Positions 41,520 to 50,549 of a stretch of DNA of 64,000 nucleotides are shown in pieces (position 1 is the stretch's first letter; the number at the start of each line of letters is the position of its first letter). Source of the DNA: Saccharomonospora marina XMU15 (GTDB lineage: Bacteria > Actinomycetota > Actinomycetes > Mycobacteriales > Pseudonocardiaceae); contig NZ_CM001439.1 of assembly GCF_000244955.1 (NCBI RefSeq), positions 310,001-374,000 of the forward strand, given 5' to 3'. Under the pieces are notes generated by a model that saw nothing but the letters and a program-made list of their open reading frames with translations, was not told where the DNA came from and ran no database searches. Made by a program: the position numbers and the translations under genes.

Positions 41520-42532
41520 GTGGACCGGTGTGCCGTGCTGGTGGATGCGGGATATCTGCTGGAAGCGGTCGCTTCCTTGCTGGGAGGGCCGGACAGCGGA
41601 CGTCGCGACTTCGTGCGGACTACTCGGGTCTGAGCGAAGCTCTGCGTAGCCGGGCGAAATGGGTGACGGAACTTCCGGTACTGCGGATCTACTGGTACGA
41701 CGCCGCGCCGGAAAGGCGGCCCAGCCGTGAGCATCGGGAGATCGCGATGCTCGCCGATGTGAAGCTCCGGCTGGGCAACCTGGTCAGGCGCGACGATGGT
41801 CGTTGGGAGCAGAAGGGTGTCGACGCCTTGATTCACGCGGATCTCGTCACCCTCGCCCGCAACCGAGCCGTGGCTGACATCGTGCTGGTCAGTGGTGACG
41901 AGGATTTGTGCCCGGCGGTGGAGCACGCACAGGAGCACGGTGTGCGCATTCATTTGTGGGGCGTTGAGGCGGCAGCACACTTCCGCAACCAGTCCGGTGA
42001 ACTGATCGCGACCGCTGATCGTCGAAGCGAACTCGGCCGCGACTGGCTGAGTCCGTATCTCGAACTGGCACAACCTGCCGTGCCTTCGACCGAGGAAGCG
42101 GGACGCATCGAGGAGTCTTCGGGCACGTCGCTGTCCGATGGTGGGGAGTCCGCGCCGCCGGCTTGCCTTCCCGAGTACGGAAGCGATGTGGCTCAGGAAG
42201 GGCTGCTCGGGGTCTCGGCGGCCCCGACGCCGGGTCACGAGGCGGAAAACGCCGTTGAGGAGGGCACCGATCCGTACGAAATCGGCCGGCAGTACGGATT
42301 GCGCTGGGGCAGGCGAGTTCATCCAGAACAGTACGGTCGGTTGGCGGAGGAGTTGTCGGCCCGCGTCCCTGCCTCGATAGATCCTGAGCTGCTCCACTAC
42401 GCCGAACAACTCGGAGTCGACACCTGGGGAGACGAGAACGACAAGAACGCGGTACGGGACGGGTTCCGAAGCGCAGTACGCCAGGTGGCGGACATGCAGG
42501 AGATCGGTATCGAGCTGGAGACTTCCGGGTGA
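41520..42532 (+). pseudogene. NYN-domain (PIN-like RNase) gene interrupted by a frameshift
   Basis: GTG 41520, with GGGAGG upstream, opens MDRCAVLVDAGYLLEAVASLL, a typical NYN start with its first catalytic Asp. This frame stops at 41631. The rest of the domain continues in the -1 frame from about 41620: DYSGLSEALRSRA, YWYDAAP, KGVDALIHADLV, VSGDEDLCPAVEHAQEHG with the later acidic residues, then an acidic linker and a C-terminal helical domain of about 70 residues. No slippery heptamer is seen, so a one-base indel (mutation or sequencing error) is more likely than programmed frameshifting. NYN proteins are metal-dependent RNases. Confidence 0.75.
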
Positions 42533-42759
42533 GCGTCGCCGCACGGCCGCGGGCGATGCAAAACGGACTCCGGGCGTGCCCAGCGTGCCGGAACGTGTCC
42601 GGGTTTCTCGGGAATCCGGTTACCACGACGACGGACCGCACGACCCGATGGCGAGCTCGTTGCGGCGTCGCTGACCAGCTGCGTTGTGCCTGACCGGCCA
42701 GGTCGTACCCGGATGCCGGTTCGGCACAGCCGCCTGCGCCGACCTGTCCGGTGCTCCAG

Positions 42760-43075
42760 CAGGACCCGGGGACGGGAAGCGCTCGTTGCGCGCGATCCTG
42801 GCCCCGGCGTCGGCCCGCGGTTCCACGCCGAGCACATCGGCCAGCCGTACCAGGTGGAGCGGCACGTCGGTGAGTTCGTCGAGTACCTGGTCCCGCGGCC
42901 GCTCGTCGGCCATGGCGGCGGCGGACTGCTCCGGGGCCGACCACCGAACACCCCGTCAGCTCACCGACCTCACCGGACCGTGCCATGGCCGGTTCTTCGC
43001 ACAGTGTGGTAGTCGCCCGGATCACGCGCGTCGGCGAACTCACGACAGCCGCTGGCCGGATCGTGGCAACGTCAC
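42760..43075 (-). pseudogene. decayed MazG-like nucleotide pyrophosphohydrolase gene
   Basis: On the minus strand, fragments of one MazG-like protein appear in different frames: REFADARDPGDYHT, then MARSGEVGELT, then VRWSAPEQSAAAMADERPRDQVLDELTDVPLHLVRLADVLG and ARIARNERFP. At least three small indels separate them, while the coding sense between is well kept. Key acidic motifs (GEVGEL, DELTDV) are still present. An intact protein would be about 105 residues. It lies in the 638-bp space between the NYN gene and the helicase gene; no other gene is visible from 42533 to 42760. Confidence 0.6.
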
Positions 43076-43170
43076 CGTTCCTACCTACCACGCAGGTAAC
43101 ACACTCGGATTACTTGCAGCGCCCGTGGGGGCCTTCCTTGGTTTACTCGGGGCGCGACGAAAGGGGCGGG

Positions 43171-45414
43171 ATGGCCGATTGGCGACAGCAGGCGGCCCGC
43201 GCGGTTGAGGCCGAGCTCGGACACGCGCGGCGAGTCGAGGAATGGACCAGCTTGGGGCACCCGCGCAAGACCACCGACGGCACCCTGGTGGTCGATCTGC
43301 GTGGCGAGGCGATCGACCTGTTGGAGGACATCCGGCTCGCCGGTGACAACGGCCCGCGTGAGGGGGCTGCCGTTCCGGTGAAGGGCGAGGTCAGCGGTGG
43401 CGTGCTCTGGCTGCGCGAGACCGGCACGCTGCCGCCGGGGTGCGACCAGGTGTGGGTGCGGCAACTGTCGCCGCACGACGCGCTCGCCCGGCTGGCGAGA
43501 GGGCTTCGCGACATCGGCTACGCCCCGCTGGCCGATCGGCTCGCCGCCGCAGAACTCGACCCCGCGGACGATCCCTACGAGGCCTGCCTCACCCCGGGGG
43601 TGCGGCTGGTGTGGGGCCCACCGGGCACGGGCAAGTCACGGATCGCCTCCTCGGCGGTCGCGGAACTCGCCCGCGCGGGCAAGCGCGTGCTGCACGTGAC
43701 CGCTGCCGAGAACCGGGTGGAAGCGCCCACCGACCCAGAGCGTGTCCGCATCCAGGACGACCTGGCCGAACTCGCCTCGGCCGACAGCAGGCTCGGCTAC
43801 CTCGACGAGGTGCTTGCAGGCTACGACCACGACGCGTTCCTCGAAGCCGAACGCAGGCTGCACAGCGGCAACAGGGCCAGGGTCCTGGAGGCGGAGTACG
43901 CGGACGCGAGGAGGCTGCACGCCGAAACGGTCGCAGAACTCGCCGACGTCCGTGCCTTCCTGTGGTCCAAGCGGCAGGCCTGGGCCTGCGTGGCCGACGA
44001 GCGGGTGAGCAGTGTCGAGACCCGCGCGCTCGGCGAGCGACTCGCTCGCCTCGACACCAGGTTGGCCGAGCTGCGGCGCAGGCTCGGCGAAGGGGGTCGC
44101 TTCTACCGGGGGCGACGCCGCGACCGCAAGGACCTGCTTGCCGCCGAGGCGGAGCGCGACCTGGTGGTGCAGCGCATCGAGCAGGCGAGCAGGCGCGCTC
44201 GCAAGCTTGCCGACGAGGAACTGCACCGTCTCGAGAACGAACTGGCCGCCGCGCACGCCAGGTTTGACGAGGCCACGCGCGCCGAGTCGCGAGCGCACGC
44301 CCACGCCGAGCAGTTGCGCGGCAGCATCGTACGGCTTCGTGCCGGTGGGGTCGCCAGCGAGCAGGACGAGCGGTTTCACGCCGAATGTGTACGGCGTGGG
44401 CTTCCCGGGCTGCACGCCGAACGGGAGCGGCTGCGGGAGCGCAGCAGGCATCGCGCGGCGCTGCGCGGCCGGTTCGAGGAACGACTGTGGTGGATCGGGG
44501 AGCGCGCCTACCGGCTTCGCGGTGAGGCGCAGGCGGCGGCATGGGAGTCGGGACGGGTGGTGCGGACCTCGTTGGACCGGCACGTGTTCACCAGCCGCCC
44601 CTTCGACGTGGTGGTGATCGACGACGCCGGGTCGGCTCCGCTTGCCGATGTGTTGCTGGCGGTGGCGCAGGCCCGCGAAACCGCTGTGGTTTTCGGTGAC
44701 TTCAACCAGCCACCGACACGGCGAATCCCGCGCCCCGCGAGCGATCCGCCCGAGGTGTGTAGCTGGACGCTGGCTACCGCGTTCTCCCACTGCGGCATCG
44801 AAAGCCCGGCCGACGCGCGGGCGCACCCCGGCTGTGCCGTTCTCACCACGCAGTTCCGGTTCGGCCCCTCCGTTCGCACGCTGGCCAACGCCACCGGCTA
44901 CGAGGTGCTTACCGGCGGCGACGACCGCACCACCGAGGTGCTCCTGCTCGACACCGCGGGCAGCGCGGGGGAACGGGCTGCGCTCGCCAAGCTGGTCACC
45001 GCCCGAGGGGGCGCGGTGTTCGTGCCTGAGCCTTCGCATGTGGACGACTGGCTACGGGCGCTTCGCGACGCGCCTGCCGTGTCGGTCGGCACCGCGGGGA
45101 CGGTGGCAGGGCACGAGTTCGGCACCGTGGTGCTCGACCTGACCCGCGACGACTGGCGGGACCACTGCCGCGAGTTCGCCTCGGCCGTTGCCAGGGCCAG
45201 AGACCGGCTGTTCCTGCTCGCCGACCTCGAGGCCGTGAAGGCGGCGGCCATCGGCACACCGCTGGGTGCCGTGAACGCGCTGCGACTACAGGCGGGCCTG
45301 GAGGTGCGCAGGCTCGGGGAGTTGTTCGTGCCTCGGCAGCGGCGACAGTCGGCGATCGATCGGCACGTGACGGTGACCAACGAACCCGCCGCGGATGGCA
45401 CGATGAGCGGGTGA
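43171..45414 (+). CDS. SF1 (UPF1/AAA_11-like) helicase with internal coiled coil
   Basis: The 747-residue product has Walker A GPPGTGKSR (about 149-157) and a Walker B variant VVVIDDAGSAP (about 478-488, Asp-Asp-Ala in place of DEAS). Motif III is VFGDFNQPPT, an Arg motif LTTQFRFG follows at about 561, and motif VI is AVARARDRLF at about 674. A long charged insert (about 210-460) predicts coiled coil and sits between motifs I and II. The domain order fits UPF1/DNA2-type SF1B helicases. ATG 43171 has AAGGGGCGGG upstream. Its last codons overlap the next gene (GTGA), indicating a two-gene module. No nuclease motif is seen in the protein itself. Confidence 0.85.
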   Translation: MADWRQQAARAVEAELGHARRVEEWTSLGHPRKTTDGTLVVDLRGEAIDLLEDIRLAGDNGPREGAAVPVKGEVSGGVLWLRETGTLPPGCDQVWVRQLSPHDALARLARGLRDIGYAPLADRLAAAELDPADDPYEACLTPGVRLVWGPPGTGKSRIASSAVAELARAGKRVLHVTAAENRVEAPTDPERVRIQDDLAELASADSRLGYLDEVLAGYDHDAFLEAERRLHSGNRARVLEAEYADARRLHAETVAELADVRAFLWSKRQAWACVADERVSSVETRALGERLARLDTRLAELRRRLGEGGRFYRGRRRDRKDLLAAEAERDLVVQRIEQASRRARKLADEELHRLENELAAAHARFDEATRAESRAHAHAEQLRGSIVRLRAGGVASEQDERFHAECVRRGLPGLHAERERLRERSRHRAALRGRFEERLWWIGERAYRLRGEAQAAAWESGRVVRTSLDRHVFTSRPFDVVVIDDAGSAPLADVLLAVAQARETAVVFGDFNQPPTRRIPRPASDPPEVCSWTLATAFSHCGIESPADARAHPGCAVLTTQFRFGPSVRTLANATGYEVLTGGDDRTTEVLLLDTAGSAGERAALAKLVTARGGAVFVPEPSHVDDWLRALRDAPAVSVGTAGTVAGHEFGTVVLDLTRDDWRDHCREFASAVARARDRLFLLADLEAVKAAAIGTPLGAVNALRLQAGLEVRRLGELFVPRQRRQSAIDRHVTVTNEPAADGTMSG

Positions 45415-46544
45415 ACCACCGATCGGACCTGCGTTCGTTCCTCCATTCGCTCGACAAGGAGACGCTGGCCGACCTCCTGTGTGAACAGGCCGACCGCGAC
45501 GCCGACCTGCGCAAGCGGCTGCACGCGATGGCAGGCGGTGCCACCGACGGAGAGTTGGCCGAGGTCAGCGACCTGCTCGATGACGCCGTACGTGCCGCCG
45601 AGTCCGTACAGCTCGCCTCGGTGCTCGACACGCTGCGCCGGCTGCTCGACGCGGGCACACAGGCCGACGTCGCGCCGCTGGCCAGACATGCGGTCGACCG
45701 GATCATCACGGCGCTCGCCGATGTGGACGACCCGGCGGGCGGTATGCGCGACCAGCTGGACAGAGCGATCTCGCTGTACGCAAGGGCCTGCACCGCGCAC
45801 CCACCGCAGCCGAAGCAACTGGCGGAGTGGATAGTCGGGGTCGCGTTCGACAGTCCCGGGCGGCCGCAGATCCGGCTTTCGGAGTTCGCGCAGGCACTGG
45901 GTGCCGAAGGAATCGAGCTGGTCCGCTCCGCTGTGGACACCGTGCTGGCCGAGGCAGACCCCGAGGAGCCAACCGACCGGAGCCGGACGGCGCAGCGGCT
46001 CCGGCTGGAGATCGCCGAGATCACCGGCGACGTCGACACCGTGGTGCGGCTGCTTTCGGAGCAACTGCCACGACTGGACGTCAGTCTCCGGATCGTGCGG
46101 GTGCTGCGCGCGGCAGGCAGGCACGCGGAGGCCATCGCGCACGCCGCGCAGGCGCTCGGCAACGACGGAGCCGCGCGTCGCGGCCACGTTGTCGATGCGC
46201 TGGAACGCGCCAGCTCCCGCCAACCCGCCGAACTGGTGCGCGACCTGCTCGCCGAAGACAGGGCCGACGAGGCATGGCGCGCGGCGGGGCAGCACCCCGC
46301 GTGCGAGCTCATCCCCGTCTACCGCAGTCACGTGGAGGCGCTCATCGAGCAGCGCGACGCGGAGAACTACGCGCGGGCGGCGAGCCAGCTACGCAGGTTG
46401 CGGACGCTGCACAAGCGCGCGGGTACCGCGGAGGAGTTCAGCGAGTACTTGGCCGAACTGGTCCAGACCCACAAGCGCAAGCGCAGGCTGCTCGACGAGA
46501 TCCGCAGGGCGAGGATCGCGCTGCCGAAGGCGGCGAGGCAATGA
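45411..46544 (+). CDS. alpha-solenoid protein, DUF6880-like
   Basis: The 377-residue product is all-helical. The N-terminus LRSFLHSLDKETLADLLCEQADRDADLRKRL (core LDKETLADLL) and successive helical pairs (e.g. IVRVLRAAGRHAEAIAHAAQAL) resemble DUF6880 or SWIM-zinc-finger-associated solenoids. A basic C-terminal helix (THKRKRRLLDEIRRAR) may bind nucleic acid. GTG 45411 overlaps the helicase stop by 4 bp, so the two proteins probably act together. No enzymatic motif is visible. Confidence 0.75.
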   Translation: MNHRSDLRSFLHSLDKETLADLLCEQADRDADLRKRLHAMAGGATDGELAEVSDLLDDAVRAAESVQLASVLDTLRRLLDAGTQADVAPLARHAVDRIITALADVDDPAGGMRDQLDRAISLYARACTAHPPQPKQLAEWIVGVAFDSPGRPQIRLSEFAQALGAEGIELVRSAVDTVLAEADPEEPTDRSRTAQRLRLEIAEITGDVDTVVRLLSEQLPRLDVSLRIVRVLRAAGRHAEAIAHAAQALGNDGAARRGHVVDALERASSRQPAELVRDLLAEDRADEAWRAAGQHPACELIPVYRSHVEALIEQRDAENYARAASQLRRLRTLHKRAGTAEEFSEYLAELVQTHKRKRRLLDEIRRARIALPKAARQ

Positions 46545-46556
46545 CCCCCTCGGCGC

Positions 46557-46718
46557 TCAACGCTGCTCGCAGCCCCGCTGCGGCTGCTGCGACTGCTCGT
46601 CGCGCTCACGCCTGCCACGGGTGTCGTCGAAGTCGAGCACGAAGGCACCGAAGGCCATGGCGAGCAGCACGGCGATGCCAAGTATCGCGCCGATCCAGGT
46701 GAGGATGATCGAGAGCAC
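46557..46718 (-). CDS. small single-pass membrane protein (53 residues)
   Basis: GTG 46718 is preceded by GGGGAGG with a 7-base gap. The product starts MLSIILTWIGAILGIAVLLA, forming one membrane helix. It continues with FDDTRGRRERDEQSQQ and a cysteine near the end. Codon use (G/C in third position) fits a real gene. It is convergent with the solenoid gene, 12 bp apart. The function is unknown. Confidence 0.6.
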   Translation of the reverse strand: MLSIILTWIGAILGIAVLLAMAFGAFVLDFDDTRGRRERDEQSQQPQRGCEQR

Positions 46719-46862
46719 TGGCGAACCTCCCCGCGCCGCTGTTACACCCCCACAAGCGTCACCGCACAGGGCTACGCGCGGTATCGGCCAACCGGTTAGT
46801 GCTCGGCCAACAGCCTGGGCCGAACGGATGAGGCCGGTAGCGCTGAGCCGTCGCGAGTACGG

Positions 46863-47675
46863 TCACCGTGGCCGCAGCGCTTGTTCGACGATCGCGTCGA
46901 TCAGCAGGCGGCCGTCCAGCAGCGCCATGTCGTTGTGGTCGGCACCGGGCACCTCCACCACGGTGGCGCCTGCCGCGTCGGCCACGGCTTCGCTCTGCTC
47001 GGCGGGGACGATGGAATCGGCGGTTCCGTACACCACGGTCACCGGCGCCCGTTCCCGCGAGACGTACTCGACGACGGGGAAGGTGTCGAGCAGCAGCATA
47101 CGCACCGGCAGGAACGGGTAGTGGCGCTTCGCGACGGCGGCCAGGTCGGTGAACGGCGAACGCAGCACCAGCGCCTTGGGCGGCTGCCGCACGGCGAGTT
47201 CGCTGACGACGGCGGCGCCGAGACTCTCCCCGAAGTACACCAGGTCGCCGGGTGACACACCGGCTTCTCGCACCAGGAAGCGCCACGCGGCCCGCGCGTC
47301 GAGTTTCAACCCCTCCTCGGTGGGGCTTCCCGGGTTGCCCCCGAAGCCGCGGTAGTCGAGCAGCAGCACCGAAAGGCCGTTGCCGGTCAGCGCCCGCGCG
47401 AGCGGAACCCGCACCGAACGGTTCCCGGCGTTGCCCGGTGCCACCAGCACCGTTGCTCTGGCATCGGGCACCGGGAAGTACCAGGCGGCCAACCGTAGGC
47501 CGTCGTCGGTGGTGAACGTGACGTCGCGACCACCCGGCAGTATCTCGGCCGCACTCGGTGGCTGCCCTCCGGAAGGCAGGTAGATCAGCTTTCGCTGGAA
47601 CGCGAACGCGCCGCCGAACACCACGGCGACGATCGTGCCGACCACAACGAGGCCGATCAACCACCGCCGCCGCAT
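46863..47675 (-). CDS. membrane-anchored alpha/beta hydrolase (BAAT/DUF-type serine hydrolase)
   Basis: The 270-residue product has an N-terminal membrane helix (about 7-26) followed by an alpha/beta-hydrolase fold: oxyanion region VAPGNAGNRS, LLLDYRGFGGNPG, nucleophile Ser151 in YFGESLGAAV, Asp in VYGTADSIVP and His in PGADHNDM. It resembles ABHD13/FrsA-like peptidase or esterase proteins tethered to the membrane. ATG 47675 is chosen over TTG 47684. The substrate is unknown. Confidence 0.88.
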   Translation of the reverse strand: MRRRWLIGLVVVGTIVAVVFGGAFAFQRKLIYLPSGGQPPSAAEILPGGRDVTFTTDDGLRLAAWYFPVPDARATVLVAPGNAGNRSVRVPLARALTGNGLSVLLLDYRGFGGNPGSPTEEGLKLDARAAWRFLVREAGVSPGDLVYFGESLGAAVVSELAVRQPPKALVLRSPFTDLAAVAKRHYPFLPVRMLLLDTFPVVEYVSRERAPVTVVYGTADSIVPAEQSEAVADAAGATVVEVPGADHNDMALLDGRLLIDAIVEQALRPR

Positions 47676-47691
47676 GACCGCCAACTGTATG

Positions 47692-47781
47692 CCCGCTCCC
47701 GCGTGCGCGGGAGCTCACGTGGACCCGCCGCACCGGCAAGGCGTGGAGTACACCCGCTCCCGCGTGCGCGAGGAGTTCACG
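47692..47781. repeat. pair of related palindromic intergenic repeats, possibly acting as terminator
   Basis: 47695-47714 is the perfect hairpin GCTCCCGCGTGCGCGGGAGC followed by TCACG. A second copy at 47753-47781 starts with the same CCCGCTCCCGCGTGCGCG, then diverges to AGGAGTTCACG and overlaps the SARP stop codon. Copies start 61 bp apart. A related element (ACTCCCG...CGGGAGTCACG) is at 51619-51646. Confidence 0.65.
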
Positions 47782-50485
47782 GCTGCCAGGTGCCGAACCA
47801 GACCGCGATCGCGCGGGCGGCCTCCTCGGCGACCTCGGCGGCCGCGAGGTGATCGCCGGGCGGCGGCGCGGAGCGAAGCCGTTGCGCCGCCTGCCGGTCA
47901 CCCGAGGCGGTGAGCAGGTCGGCCGCGACACCGACGGCCGCCACGGTGTCGGTCAGCACGCGGGCACGCCTGCAGTGCCCGAGCGCCTCCTGCAGCAGCT
48001 TCGCCGCTTCCGGCACCCTGCCCAGCCGGACCAGCGCGGCCGCCAGCGCTGTCGTCGCTTTGCGGTTCACCACGGTGGCACCTGCGGCCACGGCCTGTGC
48101 ACGGGCGGTCCGCAGGATGGCGGCACCCGCCGCGGTGTCGGCGCTCGTCCGCACTTCGCCCTCGACGTAGTGCGCGAACGCGACCCGGTCGGCCGCGCCG
48201 GATGCTTCCGCCGATCCGACCGCGTCGGCGGCGGTGCGGCGTGCCTCCTCGTGGTTGCCGCTGCGTGCCGCGACCAGTGCGAGCAGTGCCTGCGCGTCGA
48301 CCCGGTAGCGCTCGGGCAGGTCTGGCACGGCCCCGAGCTCCGCACAGGTGGCGGCCGACCCGGCGAGGTCACCGGCCAGCAGCCGTGCGCTCGCCAGCGA
48401 GTGCAGCGCCAGGTAGCGCTCCTCGGTCGTGGTCGCCGACTCCGTGGCCTTCGTGGCAAGCCGTAACGCCTCCTCGGCGTGGCCGAGGTGCACGGCAGCC
48501 GCCGCGCCCGAAGCCACCGCCAACGCGTGCTCGGGCTCGGTGCGCGCCACCCGCAGTCGCCAGGCGAGCAGGCCTGGCTCGCACCGGTACGGCGAAAGCA
48601 GCCCGAGGTGGCCGGTCAACTCGGCGGCGAGCGGCGGATCCTCGGCTTGCGCCCACCGCAGCGCGCCCACGATGTCGGTGGCCGCCTCGTGCACGTATCG
48701 CGCCGCGGCAGCGAAGTCGGCAGCGGCGCGGCGGGTGGCAGCCGCGAGGACATCGCGGCACCAGCGGGCGTGCCGCTCGCGCACCTTCGGCTCGTGGTCC
48801 GAACCGGACAGTCGCGTTGCCGCGATCCGCCTCAGCTGATCCGGCAGCCGGTACCGTGGCTGTGCCGCTGTGCGGTCGGTGGCAAGCAGCCGCGCGCCCG
48901 CGAGGCGCTGCAGCAGACCCTCGACGTCACCACCGTCGGCCACAACGGCTCGGCAGGAGGCGAGATCGAAATCCCGGTGGAACACCGTCAGCGCGGCCAG
49001 CAGGCCCCGTTCGGCGTGATCGCGATTCTCGTAGCACCACTCTGCGATGTCGGGTGGCCACTGCGCCGGTTGCGCCGGTGGCCGACCTTCTCGTGAAGCC
49101 AGCCGTGCGGCCAGCAACTCCAGCGAGAGCGGAAGGCAGTCCGCGCCGCGCAACACCGCGCGGGCGAGTTCGGCCTCGGCCTGGTCGGCGGGAAAACCGG
49201 TGCCCGCTTCCCGCGCCCGATCGAGGAAGAGTTGCCCTGCCTGCGAGGTGAGCGGGTCGGTCGCCGGGTCGACGGCCAGCGGGCCGAGCGGGAGCACCTG
49301 TTCACCGCCGAGGCCGAGCCGGACCCGGCTGGTGGCCAGGACCGTCACGGCGTGACAGCGCCACTGGATGCGCCTGAGCAGCCCCCGCACGGCGTAGAGC
49401 ACGTGCTCGCAGCCGTCCAGTACGAGCACCTGCCGCCTGCCGATGAGGTACTCGGTAACGGCAGCGGCGGCGGCCTCGGTGTCGCCGTTGGCGTGGACCC
49501 CGAGCGCCGCGGCCACCGCCGGTGCGACGGTGTCGCCGTCCTGGCCCGTCAACGGCACCACGGCCACCGGATCGGTCACAGCGGACAGCGCTTCCAGCGC
49601 CAACCGGGTCTTGCCCGCGCCGGGCCTGCCCACCACCGTCACGATCCCGTCACGTCGCAGCATCGCGGTGAGCCTGGCGAACTCGGGTTGCCTGCCAACG
49701 AAACCGCTCGTCGGCGGTGTGGCGACGCGCGGCGACCGTGGCGGTGGACTTCCCGTCAGGGCGTGGTAGGTGTAGCGCAGTTCGCCGCAGGGTTGCGCGC
49801 CCAGTTCGGTGGCGAGCCGCTCGCACAACAGCTCGTACTGCCTGGCGGCGTCGGCCGTCCTGCCGATGCAGTGCAGCGCCCACATCGCGTAACCGCAGGC
49901 GCGTTCCCGGTGCGGCTGCGCCTCTAGCAGCGCGAGCAGCCGCTGTGCAGCCCGCACCGGGTCGCCGAGTCGCAGTTCGCTGACAGCCAGCTCCTCGATT
50001 GCGCGCAACCGGAGTTGTTTCAGCCGGACCGCCTCCGGGTGGTCCAGCCCTCCGAGACGAAGTTGCGGCAGCGGCTCACCCCGCCACATCGTGAGCGCGC
50101 CGCTGAGCAGCTCGACGGCCTCGGCGGGCTGCGACCAGCGCGCGGCCTCGATCAGCCACTCGAAGCACACCGCGTCGATGCGTTGCGGGTCGATGCGCAG
50201 CACGTACCCGGCGGGTGACCACGTCACGTCGGCTTCCGGCGCCAGCAACGTGCGCAGCCTCGAGATGCGGGTGTAGAGCGAGTCGTGCGGATTGGCCGGT
50301 GTCTCGGTGCCCGCCCACGCGGCCGCGATCAGTTCCGATTCGGCGACCGGCTGGTTGGCGTTGACCAGCAGTGTCGCCAGCACCACCCGCAGCGCGGGGT
50401 CGGCGATCGGTTCCTCGTGGCCACGCCTGCGGACACACGGGGGGCCGAGAACGCTCACGAGCACCCGGCGCGTCGCCTTGTCCAT
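47777..50485 (-). CDS. SARP/AfsR-type transcriptional regulator (winged helix-BTAD-STAND ATPase-TPR)
   Basis: The 902-residue product has four parts. An OmpR-like DNA-binding domain spans about 10-95 and a BTAD helical domain about 100-250 (AVELLSGALTMWRGEPLPQL). A STAND/NB-ARC ATPase with Walker A GRPGAGKTR (about 286-294) and VLVLDGCEH follows. The C-terminal half carries TPR-like repeats from about 620. AfsR-like proteins activate secondary-metabolite or stress genes after signal-dependent ATP-driven assembly. ATG 50485 fits the domain start. No biosynthetic cluster is adjacent, so targets are probably distant. Confidence 0.9.
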   Translation of the reverse strand: MDKATRRVLVSVLGPPCVRRRGHEEPIADPALRVVLATLLVNANQPVAESELIAAAWAGTETPANPHDSLYTRISRLRTLLAPEADVTWSPAGYVLRIDPQRIDAVCFEWLIEAARWSQPAEAVELLSGALTMWRGEPLPQLRLGGLDHPEAVRLKQLRLRAIEELAVSELRLGDPVRAAQRLLALLEAQPHRERACGYAMWALHCIGRTADAARQYELLCERLATELGAQPCGELRYTYHALTGSPPPRSPRVATPPTSGFVGRQPEFARLTAMLRRDGIVTVVGRPGAGKTRLALEALSAVTDPVAVVPLTGQDGDTVAPAVAAALGVHANGDTEAAAAAVTEYLIGRRQVLVLDGCEHVLYAVRGLLRRIQWRCHAVTVLATSRVRLGLGGEQVLPLGPLAVDPATDPLTSQAGQLFLDRAREAGTGFPADQAEAELARAVLRGADCLPLSLELLAARLASREGRPPAQPAQWPPDIAEWCYENRDHAERGLLAALTVFHRDFDLASCRAVVADGGDVEGLLQRLAGARLLATDRTAAQPRYRLPDQLRRIAATRLSGSDHEPKVRERHARWCRDVLAAATRRAAADFAAAARYVHEAATDIVGALRWAQAEDPPLAAELTGHLGLLSPYRCEPGLLAWRLRVARTEPEHALAVASGAAAAVHLGHAEEALRLATKATESATTTEERYLALHSLASARLLAGDLAGSAATCAELGAVPDLPERYRVDAQALLALVAARSGNHEEARRTAADAVGSAEASGAADRVAFAHYVEGEVRTSADTAAGAAILRTARAQAVAAGATVVNRKATTALAAALVRLGRVPEAAKLLQEALGHCRRARVLTDTVAAVGVAADLLTASGDRQAAQRLRSAPPPGDHLAAAEVAEEAARAIAVWFGTWQP

Positions 50486-50549
50486 CCTGAATATCGTCAG
50501 GCCGGGCGCGCCCGACGGCCAGGCGTGGAAACAGCCGGAACGGGTGAAT

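Noticed and set aside
41600..41640. Programmed -1 frameshift in the NYN gene
   Set aside because: No X-XXY-YYZ slippery heptamer or downstream pseudoknot is visible; an indel explains the data more simply.
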